Part shown: positions 56,717 through 64,000 of the stretch, in pieces | How positions within the stretch are numbered: the stretch's first letter is position 1 | How the letters are laid out: each line of letters begins with the position of its first letter | Assembly: GCF_023195895.1 (NCBI RefSeq) | Contig: NZ_JALPRK010000018.1 | Location: 1 to 64,000 of the forward strand | DNA length: 64,000 bases | Direction of reading: 5' to 3' | DNA from: Paenibacillus mellifer | GTDB taxonomy: Bacteria; Bacillota; Bacilli; Paenibacillales; Paenibacillaceae | Notes under the pieces: model-generated | Told to the model about the DNA's origin: nothing | Databases searched by the model: none | Seen by the model: only the letters and a program-made list of their open reading frames with translations | Made by a program: the position numbers and the translations under genes

Positions 56717-57916
56717 TTACTCGTAACGCAGCGATTCGATCGGGTGCAGCTTCGACGCTTTGTTCGCCGGATACAACCCGAAGAAAATGCCCACCGCAGC
56801 CGAAAATCCGAAGGCCAGCAAAATTGCCCAAATCGAGACGACAAACGGCCAACCTGAAATCAAAGCAAACACCCAGGCCGCCAATAAACCCAGCAGCGCG
56901 CCAAGCGTCCCGCCAAAGAACGAGAGAATCACCGCTTCAATCATGAACTGTAGCATAATGGTCCCCGGCGTTGCGCCGATCGCTTTGCGGATCCCGATTT
57001 CCCGAGTCCGCTCCGTCACGGAGACCAGCATGATATTCATGACCCCGATTCCCCCGACCAGCAGGGAAATCCCGGCGATGGAGCCGATAATCGTCTGCAG
57101 AATGGAGAACGTGCTTTTGATCATCTGCTCGGCATCCTTCGCCGATTCCGAGACATAAGCGTCCTTGCTCACGTTCTTCCGATCCGCCAACCAGGATTTG
57201 ATCGTCTCCACCGTCTCGTCCATTCTCTCCGGCGTAGTGGGCAGGACCTCGATCATACCCAATCGATCACTTGGCCCTTCCCCGTCCGTAGGCATGGCGG
57301 TAATAGGTGCGTAAGCGGTATAACGCTCTCCGCCCATCCCGCTCATGAGGCTCTCCTGTACCTTATATACCCCAACAATCCGGAACAGCCCCCCGGATAA
57401 CTGGATTTTCCGGCCGATTGCCCCTTGTGCAGACCCAAACACTTTATCTGCATATTTAGCCTCGACCACAATGGTCTTTTGACGCGCCCGTTCCTCCTGA
57501 GAGTTAAAGAAGCGTCCAGCCACCATATCGATCTTTTGCAGCTTCGGCGATTCCGAGGTCGTCCCGGTCACGCTGAATTGCAAATCATCCTTCTTAAATT
57601 TGCTCGTCATGCCGTAGGTCGACGAAGCAGATACGTAACGCACTCCCGGAAGCTTACGGATTTCAGCCAATTCCCGCTGCCGGAAATAGGCGTTGTCATC
57701 GGGCTCTCCGTTGTTATAGTTCGGATAAATCAAGAAATATCCATCTTCATAGTTCGACATTTCGGACATAATCGAGCTTTGGCCGGCTTGCCCGATGGAC
57801 ACGACCGTAACCACTGCAGCGACACCAAAGACGATGCCGATCATCGTCAAGAAGGAACGCAGCTTATTCATTCGGAGATTGTCCAGGGCAACGAGGATAC
57901 TCTCCCAAATGCTCAT
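56717..57916 (-). CDS. yknZ: MacB-type ABC transporter permease (YknZ-like)
   Basis: 399 residues with the MacB layout: one N-terminal helix (about 16-40, NKLRSFLTMIGIVFGVAAVV), a large extracellular domain, and three C-terminal helices (about 275-390). It pairs with the ATPase and adaptor encoded upstream, with 4-bp start/stop overlaps. In B. subtilis YknZ is part of the YknWXYZ exporter that protects against the SdpC toxin; the same four genes in the same order are present here. Orthology is inferred from order, not shown. Confidence 0.88.
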   Translation of the reverse strand: MSIWESILVALDNLRMNKLRSFLTMIGIVFGVAAVVTVVSIGQAGQSSIMSEMSNYEDGYFLIYPNYNNGEPDDNAYFRQRELAEIRKLPGVRYVSASSTYGMTSKFKKDDLQFSVTGTTSESPKLQKIDMVAGRFFNSQEERARQKTIVVEAKYADKVFGSAQGAIGRKIQLSGGLFRIVGVYKVQESLMSGMGGERYTAYAPITAMPTDGEGPSDRLGMIEVLPTTPERMDETVETIKSWLADRKNVSKDAYVSESAKDAEQMIKSTFSILQTIIGSIAGISLLVGGIGVMNIMLVSVTERTREIGIRKAIGATPGTIMLQFMIEAVILSFFGGTLGALLGLLAAWVFALISGWPFVVSIWAILLAFGFSAAVGIFFGLYPANKASKLHPIESLRYE

Positions 57917-58602
57917 AGGCTAACACTTCCTTTACGCTTGTCGCTTAAGATCCGGCCGTCCCCAAACGTAATAATCCGGTCGGCATGCTCGGCGATATCC
58001 GGCTCGTGGGTCACGAGCACGATCGTCGTGCCATCGGCATGAATTTCTTTGAACAACTCCATGATTTCATAGGATGATTTCGTATCCAGGTTCCCGGTTG
58101 GCTCGTCGGCCAATAGAATCGGTGCGTTCATCGTCAGCGCCCGGGCGATCGCCACCCGCTGCTTCTGCCCGCCGGAAAGCTCATTCGGACGATGCTTAAC
58201 CCGTTCGGCTAGTCCAACCCTGCCCAACAGCTCGAGCGCCCGTTCGTTCCGCTTCTCCCGGGAGATGCCGGCATACATCATCGGCAGTGTGACGTTCTGC
58301 AGGACGGTTTGCCTTCCCAGCAGATTAAAGCTCTGGAACACAAAACCGATCTTGCGGTTTCGCACCCGGGACAGCTCCTCCTCGCTCAGGGACTGCACCG
58401 GATCTCCATCCAGCTCATAACTGCCGGCGGTCGGGATGTCCAGGCAGCCGATAATGTTCATCAGCGTCGACTTGCCGGAGCCCGACGAGCCCATGATGGC
58501 TACGAACTCGCCTTTTTCGATATGCAAGTCAAGCGGCATCAGAGCCTGCACCTCGAGAGGGCCGTTTTTGTAGACTTTAGTAATGCCTTCTAGCGTAATC
58601 AT
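57913..58602 (-). CDS. yknY: ABC transporter ATP-binding protein (YknY-like)
   Basis: 229 residues. Walker [11 protein letters not shown]-loop, signature LSGGQKQR, Walker [13 protein letters not shown], and the switch VTHEPD are all present: a complete LolD/MacB-class ATPase. It overlaps its neighbours by 4 bp on both sides, so translation is coupled. Confidence 0.94.
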   Translation of the reverse strand: MITLEGITKVYKNGPLEVQALMPLDLHIEKGEFVAIMGSSGSGKSTLMNIIGCLDIPTAGSYELDGDPVQSLSEEELSRVRNRKIGFVFQSFNLLGRQTVLQNVTLPMMYAGISREKRNERALELLGRVGLAERVKHRPNELSGGQKQRVAIARALTMNAPILLADEPTGNLDTKSSYEIMELFKEIHADGTTIVLVTHEPDIAEHADRIITFGDGRILSDKRKGSVSL

Positions 58603-59666
58603 CGAACCTTCACCTTAGCGCCATCCTGCAGTTTGTCGCCGCCTTCCACTACGACGAGATCCCCCGCGGCCGCTCCCGTGACCAGCTCGATTTGGTCTTC
58701 GCCTTCCTTGCCCGTGGTAACAAGCGATTTAACGGCAACCCCGTCCTGGACCTTAAAGACGTAAGCCTGCTCACCGTCGTATTGAACCGCGTCGATCGGT
58801 GCGAGCAACCGCTCCTTGTCGGGGATCTCCATTTCCACCGTCACGTTATAACCCGGCCGAAGCTCCGGAGATACCTGATCCAGGGTAACCTTCATCTCTA
58901 CGGATGTATCCTTGGATGTCGGATCGGACAGCCCCGCCGTTGGAGCGAGATAGGAGATGGTGCCATCATAACTGTCGGCGAAGGCCTCGCCGGTAACGAC
59001 GGTCTTCATCCCTTGCGCCGCCTTCCCTGCATCCAGCTCGTTCAGGTATGCCGTAACCTTCAGACTGCTCACATCGGCGATCTTCGCGATTTCCCCGCCT
59101 TCGGCAAGCATCTGTCCCGCGTTTACCGTTAGTGAGGTAACCACACCGTCCGCCGGAGCCAGCACCTGCTGGTTAGCGAGCTGCTTCTCCAGGGATTCGA
59201 TCGTCAGTTGACTGGAGCGAATACGTAAGTCATAGGCGGTGAGGTCCAGCTCCTTCGGCTCCTGGTCAGGGTTATCGGTAAACGCCTGCTTGAAGCTTTC
59301 AAAATGTTGCTTCTTGGCCGCCAGCCGCTCCGCTTCGGTCAATTGCAGATTAATTTGCTCCTTCTCTAGCTGCTCCTTGACCTGCTCCATACTTAGCGTT
59401 AATAGAACCTGTCCTTTTTTAACCGTATCGCCTTGCTTGACCTTCAACGCTCCTACTACGCCGCTTGCCGGCGCATATACTGCCATTGTCTGACCCGGCT
59501 CCAGCTTGCCGTTCGTAAAAATCTGCTCGACGATCTTCCCCATCGTTACTTCTGCGGTCTTCACCTCGGCCGCCCGATTGAGCCCCACCATATTGGTGAT
59601 CACCAACACGATGACGGCCAATCCGACGACGGCACCCCAAAACCATTTCTTCTTGAACAAGTCCAT
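58599..59666 (-). CDS. yknX: membrane fusion protein / RND-type adaptor (YknX-like)
   Basis: 355 residues: N-terminal membrane helix (about 8-28), lipoyl-like half (YAPASGVVGALKVKQGDTV), alpha-helical hairpin (about 95-165), second lipoyl half, and beta-barrel domain. It links the ABC permease to the outside of the cell in Gram-positive MacAB-like exporters. A GTG one codon before the ATG at 59666 is possible; AGGATAGG precedes. Confidence 0.9.
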   Translation of the reverse strand: MDLFKKKWFWGAVVGLAVIVLVITNMVGLNRAAEVKTAEVTMGKIVEQIFTNGKLEPGQTMAVYAPASGVVGALKVKQGDTVKKGQVLLTLSMEQVKEQLEKEQINLQLTEAERLAAKKQHFESFKQAFTDNPDQEPKELDLTAYDLRIRSSQLTIESLEKQLANQQVLAPADGVVTSLTVNAGQMLAEGGEIAKIADVSSLKVTAYLNELDAGKAAQGMKTVVTGEAFADSYDGTISYLAPTAGLSDPTSKDTSVEMKVTLDQVSPELRPGYNVTVEMEIPDKERLLAPIDAVQYDGEQAYVFKVQDGVAVKSLVTTGKEGEDQIELVTGAAAGDLVVVEGGDKLQDGAKVKVR

Positions 59667-59696
59667 CACCTATCCTATTTATGTATAATAGCGGAC

Positions 59697-60332
59697 TTAA
59701 CTCAGCAGCAGAGAGCCCAGCGAAATCACGAGCCAAGCTGCAATAATCCAGGTGGCCACCGTTTTGCGCGGCCGATTCATGATTACCGAGGAGCCGATGA
59801 TATACAGCACAAGGCTCCAAATGGAGAACGGATTGATCAAGGATAATAATTGATACATTTGACTGGACTTATCTGTGACAAACGCCCCCAAGCTAAGTGA
59901 AACGTCCGTTTGCGATTGAACGTCCATCGTCATGATCATGATCCCCGTGATCAAGCTGCCCACGATGCCCGGCAGAGCTGCAAATGCGGCGATGGATACA
60001 AACTGCATGTATTTGCCTTCCCCACGAACCACCAGATTCAACAGCATCAGCAGCAATCCCGTTACAAACAACATGATCACCGGCACGATCGCGCCCATGA
60101 CGTATGCCGTCGTTTTGGCCGTGGCCATAAATGTTTGCTGCATCCCCGCGTCGATTTGCTGGTTCTGGAACTGCCGTTGAAACTCCTTCTCCAGCGTCGG
60201 CATCTGCATGTAGATCACCACGATGGAAACCACCAGCAGCACCGCAAGCGCGAACAACCAAGCCGTCTTGCTCTCCCGCACCCGCTTAAACGTTTCCTCC
60301 GGTGCCGTAAAAATCGTCAATACGTTCTTCAA
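59697..60332 (-). CDS. yknW: Yip1-family membrane protein (YknW-like)
   Basis: 211 residues with five hydrophobic segments and the Yip1-type core (TGLLLMLLNLVVRGEGKYMQF, AALPGIVGSLI). First gene of the four-gene unit; in B. subtilis YknW assists assembly of the YknXYZ complex. The start is TTG, 7 bp past GAGGAGG. Confidence 0.88.
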   Translation of the reverse strand: MKNVLTIFTAPEETFKRVRESKTAWLFALAVLLVVSIVVIYMQMPTLEKEFQRQFQNQQIDAGMQQTFMATAKTTAYVMGAIVPVIMLFVTGLLLMLLNLVVRGEGKYMQFVSIAAFAALPGIVGSLITGIMIMTMDVQSQTDVSLSLGAFVTDKSSQMYQLLSLINPFSIWSLVLYIIGSSVIMNRPRKTVATWIIAAWLVISLGSLLLS

Positions 60333-60572
60333 TGAAACCCCTCCTCAAATCTCCCAACTTAACTCCATCCTATACCTCTTCCAAATAAAGACTATAACAT
60401 GGATCATGTTATATATACGGACAAAGTCGCAAAGAGATTCACAGGCGGTTCCATCCGCAAGTCCGCGCAAGCCTCGTTCGTGATGTCTCCCTGCATTATA
60501 GCGTTTTCTCACGCCGCCGCCACAGGCCTCGGTCCGGGATTTGTCCTGGACTTAAGTCCAAGCCTAAACGGC

Positions 60573-60612
60573 AAAAAACGCGAGTCTCCAGGCAATAACC
60601 CAGGCTCGCGTT
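60573..60612 (-). terminator. terminator of nadE
   Basis: Eight-bp arms AACGCGAG / CTCGCGTT with further partial pairing, followed on the minus strand by six T residues. The gap 60333-60642 holds nothing else recognisable. Confidence 0.8.
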
Positions 60613-60642
60613 GTAGTGAAACCGATGTGTGGTATTCAGAGA

Positions 60643-61452
60643 TCAGATACCCGGAATTGGGCTGCGCTTATGCTCCGTCTTCCGATAGAACGACTCCAGC
60701 CGCTCTTGAACTGCTGGATCAACCGGCTTACCTTCAAGATAATCACTGTTATCGTCGTAACTGATCCCCAGCTCCTTCTCGTCCGTTTGCCCCTCCCACA
60801 GACCGGCGGTTGGCGCCTTATCAATCACGCTTTGCGGCACGCCGAGGCGAGCGGCAAGCTGGCGAACTTGGCGTTTGTTGAGCGAGCTCAGCGGCGTAAC
60901 GTCGACGGCTCCGTCACCCCATTTGGTATAGAAGCCGGTGATCGCTTCGGAAGCATGGTCAGTGCCAACGACAAGCAGATTCAGCTCAAAGGCCAGCGCA
61001 TACTGCATGACCATCCGCGTCCGCGCTTTGACATTCCCTTTGCCTTGATGGCTTAGGTGACGGGACTTTCCGATATTTTTCAGACTGTGCTCGACTTCAA
61101 GCGCGATTTCGTCTACGGCTTCCTCAATGTTCGTCTCCGCCGTTTGTTCTAGCCCAAACGCCTTGGCCACCTCGTAGCTGTGATCGATGTCCTCCTGCTT
61201 CCCGTAAGGCTGGAACACGCCCAGCGTCATATACGGCTGCCCGGTTTCCTCCGTTAGCTCGTCCGTCGCCCGTTTGCATAAGCCAGCGGCCACCGCGCTA
61301 TCGATCCCGCCGCTGATGGCGATTAAGAGACCTGTCGTGCGCGCTCCCTTGACCTGTTCCTTCAAGAAGTCGACGCGTCGGCGAATTTCCTCATCCACGT
61401 CAATAACCGGTTTAACGCCCAACCGTTTGATGATTTCCTGCTGCAAATTCAT
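60643..61452 (-). CDS. nadE: ammonia-dependent NAD+ synthetase
   Basis: Final step of NAD synthesis: amidation of deamido-NAD. 269 residues, single domain without glutaminase, as in Bacillales. ATP-pyrophosphatase loop SGGIDSAV at 47-54, NVKARTRMVMQY, GTDHASEAITGFYTKWGDG and the C-terminal KRSPIPGI end are all present. It lies between brx and the YknWXYZ-like unit on the same strand. Confidence 0.97.
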   Translation of the reverse strand: MNLQQEIIKRLGVKPVIDVDEEIRRRVDFLKEQVKGARTTGLLIAISGGIDSAVAAGLCKRATDELTEETGQPYMTLGVFQPYGKQEDIDHSYEVAKAFGLEQTAETNIEEAVDEIALEVEHSLKNIGKSRHLSHQGKGNVKARTRMVMQYALAFELNLLVVGTDHASEAITGFYTKWGDGAVDVTPLSSLNKRQVRQLAARLGVPQSVIDKAPTAGLWEGQTDEKELGISYDDNSDYLEGKPVDPAVQERLESFYRKTEHKRSPIPGI

Positions 61453-61509
61453 CCAAATCCCTCCGCATCCAAAATATTACACCTTATGTAAGTAGTATAC
61501 CCTAAATCT

Positions 61510-61552
61510 AAAAACGCCCCGGACCATCCGGATAGGCCCGGATGACGGGGCG
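61510..61552 (-). terminator. terminator of the bacilliredoxin gene
   Basis: Arms CGCCCCG / CGGGGCG with an inner ATCCGG/CCGGAT stem, followed on the minus strand by five T residues. Confidence 0.88.
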
Positions 61553-61588
61553 AACACGGCCGGCTAATTGGCCGCCGCTGCGATCGGC

Positions 61589-62023
61589 CTACCGGCAGAA
61601 CCGGTCGAACGCGTTAGTCAAATCGGCCGCGATTTCCTCAGCCGAACGGTCTTCAATTTGGTGACGCTCGATGAAATGCACGAGCTCTCCGTCCTTCATC
61701 AAAGCGATCGAAGGCGAAGAAGGCGGATACGGCGCGAAATACTCGCGGGCCTTCGCCGTCGCTTCTTTATCTTGTCCAGCGAACACGGTGAACAAGTGGT
61801 CCGGTGTCAGATCGTGTTGCAGCGCCTTCGCAACGCCTGGACGGCATTGTCCCGCCGCACAGCCGCAAACGGAATTGACGACGACGAGCGCCGTCCCCTT
61901 CGCGCTTGGCAACTTCTCTTCAACTTCCTCCGGCAAGCGCAGCTCTTGAACGCCCAACACGGTCAATTCGTCTCTCATCGGTTGCACCATGTCTCGCATA
62001 TATTGGTCAAATGACATCGACAT
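61589..62023 (-). CDS. BrxA/BrxB family bacilliredoxin
   Basis: 144 residues. The active-site CGC motif (Cys53, Cys55; VNSVCGCAAGQC) and overall length match the BrxA/BrxB de-bacillithiolation enzymes (formerly DUF1094). They remove bacillithiol from oxidised protein cysteines. BrxA and BrxB cannot be told apart by eye. The ATG is 9 bp past AAGGAG. Confidence 0.95.
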   Translation of the reverse strand: MSMSFDQYMRDMVQPMRDELTVLGVQELRLPEEVEEKLPSAKGTALVVVNSVCGCAAGQCRPGVAKALQHDLTPDHLFTVFAGQDKEATAKAREYFAPYPPSSPSIALMKDGELVHFIERHQIEDRSAEEIAADLTNAFDRFCR

Positions 62024-62165
62024 TACCCATCACTCCTTAAGCATAATAAAATGGCCATTACCCAAGCGCCGCACCTCGCGCCGCCCTTAGCCAGATTAAT
62101 TTTATTATACATTCATAAGGAAGGAAAGCAACTCCGCTCCCCATCATTCCCCTGCGAAATGAGGC

Positions 62166-63863
62166 TTAGGAGAGCGGGAAAAGGACGGTAAACGTGGTCC
62201 CTTGGCCCTCCGCCGAATCAACGCTGATTTTGCCGCCGTGGCGTTCAACGATGCTAAGGCATAAAGCCAGCCCAAGCCCTGTCCCCTTCGCTTTCGTGGT
62301 GAAGAAAGGCTCGAACAACTTCTCCCGCTGCCCGGGAGGAATCCCCGGTCCCGTATCACTGACAAGCAACAGTGCTCCTTGTTCGGCTACCCGGGTCTCG
62401 AGCGTCAGCTGTCCCTTCTCTTCCATCGCTTCCATCGCGTTGCGCGACAGGTTCAAGATCAGCTGTTTGATCTCCTTGGCGTTCAGCAGCAATGGCGGCA
62501 AGGCATCGTCCAATTTGACCTCGATCGTTTGCCCGCGAAGGTTCCCGTCCGCCCAGAGCAGCGGCGTCAATTCCTTAATGATGTCGTGGAGATGGCATTT
62601 CTCGCTTTCAACCGGACGATTCTGTGCCAGGGATAGAAAGTCGTTGATGATGCCGTTAGCTCGGTCCAGCTCCTCCATGACGATTCGATAGTAGTGGTCC
62701 AGCGTCGGCGGGCTCTTCTCCCGCATAAGCTGCAGGAAGCCCCGGACCACCGCCATAGGATTGCGGATCTCGTGAGTAATGCCGGCGGCCATTTGGCCAA
62801 CCAGGCCCAGCCGCTCCACATGGTTCAGCTCCATTCGAAGCGTTTCCAATTCGGTGATATCCTGAACAATAGCTACCGCACCGATGACTTCCTTGGAGTG
62901 ACTTTTTTGAATCGGCGAAGTACTGGTAAAATAAATGTGATCGTTCGCTTTGATCAGGTCGGTCATCTTGATTTGGCCTTCAAGCGATTGTTCGACCCTG
63001 GAGGCGATCGACTCGATTGGGACACCGCTGAGCACATCGTTCAGCTTGCGCAGCAACAAATCCTCGCGCCGCAGCTCCTCCGACTCCTCGCGGTACGTCC
63101 GGTATAATTGGAGAAACGTGTCGTTTATCGATATAATAGAGCCTTGTTGATCCAGCAAGACGATGCCAAGCGGAGCGGCGTCCATCATCTGCTGAAGCTT
63201 CTCCGCTTCGCGGAAGTACTCACGCGACAGCTGCAACACTTGGCCTCGCAGCTTCTCCTTCTCCAGCGTGCTCTCGATCATGTAGACAAACAAGCTGCCG
63301 GCCAGCATCGTCACGAGTATGTTGATAAACCCGTTCGACAACGCGCTGAGGTCGGAATGAAATGACATATTGTTTTCCAAAAATGGAGACAAGCCGATCA
63401 TCATCTCTCCACCCATGAAGAAAAGGGAAAGGATGGCCACTTTTCCTTGGCGGCTGGTTCTTTTAAAATAACGGGAAGTGAGCAGGACGAGGGGATACAA
63501 GAGCAGCCCCGTTTCCATGATAAACCCAACAAGGGTGTAATTTACTGCAAATAAAGGATAGAGTATGATTTGCATCAGAGCCAAGGCGACCCCATCCCGA
63601 AACCTGCCATACAGCATCAGGGCAAACAGGGGTAAAATTCCATAATTTAAAGGGATAACGTCCCATAACCGCGAGGCAAAGATGTCGCAAAGCAGCGTGC
63701 TGGTGAAGCAGGTATACGTTAAGCCTATGGCGAAGGGACGCTCCTCGGCTTTACGTTTATTGTGCTGCCAGTAGCAATTTCTTTTCTCAAACGTCAACGG
63801 AAACAGAAAAGCCGGTAAACTGGCGATCAGCACTTGAAGCATGATCTCTTTCACAACATCCAC
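62166..63863 (-). CDS. sensor histidine kinase with 5-6 membrane helices and a PAS domain
   Basis: 565 residues: N-terminal hydrophobic region (about 1-195) with several helices of the 5TM-LYT/KinB type, a short coil, a PAS domain (about 225-340), then HisKA with His364 in GITHEIRNPMAVV and a HATPase with N box LNLSRNAMEAM, DTGPGIPPGQREKLFEPFFTTK and GTGLGLAL. Resembles KinB/NtrB-like kinases that feed the sporulation phosphorelay or other regulators; no response regulator is adjacent, so the partner is unknown. GAGGAGGGAG precedes the ATG. Confidence 0.92.
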   Translation of the reverse strand: MDVVKEIMLQVLIASLPAFLFPLTFEKRNCYWQHNKRKAEERPFAIGLTYTCFTSTLLCDIFASRLWDVIPLNYGILPLFALMLYGRFRDGVALALMQIILYPLFAVNYTLVGFIMETGLLLYPLVLLTSRYFKRTSRQGKVAILSLFFMGGEMMIGLSPFLENNMSFHSDLSALSNGFINILVTMLAGSLFVYMIESTLEKEKLRGQVLQLSREYFREAEKLQQMMDAAPLGIVLLDQQGSIISINDTFLQLYRTYREESEELRREDLLLRKLNDVLSGVPIESIASRVEQSLEGQIKMTDLIKANDHIYFTSTSPIQKSHSKEVIGAVAIVQDITELETLRMELNHVERLGLVGQMAAGITHEIRNPMAVVRGFLQLMREKSPPTLDHYYRIVMEELDRANGIINDFLSLAQNRPVESEKCHLHDIIKELTPLLWADGNLRGQTIEVKLDDALPPLLLNAKEIKQLILNLSRNAMEAMEEKGQLTLETRVAEQGALLLVSDTGPGIPPGQREKLFEPFFTTKAKGTGLGLALCLSIVERHGGKISVDSAEGQGTTFTVLFPLS

Positions 63864-63992
63864 GTTCTCCCTCCTCAGGCGGAAGAATACAAGAATACAA
63901 CTCTAGTTTCGATTAAATCATAGCCGACAAAGTTTTACAATAATGCATAGTTTAGAAAATAGTAAGAAAGTACAAATCGAGAGGATACGGAC

Positions 63993-64000
63993 ATGAAAAA
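63993..64000 (+). CDS. possible start of a gene cut by the right edge
   Basis: GAGGAT followed 6 bp later by ATGAAAAA at 63993 suggests a plus-strand gene, perhaps with a signal peptide, divergent from the kinase gene. Only the first codons are in the window. Confidence 0.4.

Overview
The window looks like a chromosomal segment of a Paenibacillus-type member of the Bacillales. It is moderately GC-rich, has strong Shine-Dalgarno sites (AAGGAGG type), uses several TTG/GTG starts, and carries Bacillales families (YesM/YesN regulation, BrxA/B bacilliredoxin, YneF, a YknWXYZ-like export operon, UvsE). It also has many short intergenic repeat arrays. Nearly all genes are core or niche-metabolism genes. 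I see no prophage, no intact insertion sequence, no CRISPR array, no tRNA and no rRNA.

Layout, left to right. 0-4 kb: tandem promoters fire leftwards off the window, probably at an rRNA or tRNA operon, next to pbuG under a guanine-class purine riboswitch and then guaA. 4-8.5 kb: a coupled MoxR / DUF58 / TgpA-type transglutaminase operon. 8.5-14.3 kb: polysaccharide deacetylase, Bcp peroxiredoxin, an LCP cell-wall ligase, glutamate-1-semialdehyde aminomutase and a BASS-type transporter. 14.3-15 kb: a gene-free repeat region. 15-28 kb: a carbohydrate locus with a sugar ABC importer (no ATPase gene), its YesM/YesN two-component system, two different GH65 phosphorylase-like enzymes and beta-phosphoglucomutase, which together suggest import and phosphorolysis of an alpha-glucoside.

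28-35 kb: GDSL hydrolase, inositol monophosphatase, FabI, UvsE, Ddl and an amidase-domain protein. 35-42 kb: aconitase, a double GNAT protein, and a GntR / DUF1648 membrane protein / secreted hydrolase operon with a palindrome over its promoter. 42-47 kb: a 51-bp-period palindrome array, an IclR regulator whose operator-like palindrome has the same half-sites as one in the aconitase leader, a membrane hydrolase, a superoxide dismutase fused to a helical N-terminal domain, and one AT-rich secreted-protein gene broken by a one-base frameshift.

47-64 kb: housekeeping genes (folE, yneF, an HD-GYP-like protein, queG, rnhA, lepB, sodA, mutY, acpS), an AraC-type regulator, the YknWXYZ-like operon, nadE, a bacilliredoxin and an NtrB/KinB-like histidine kinase.

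Starts were chosen by Shine-Dalgarno spacing and often differ from the longest open frame. Enzyme families are read from motifs. Exact substrates (GH65 enzymes, ABC importer, hydrolases) are not determinable from sequence alone.
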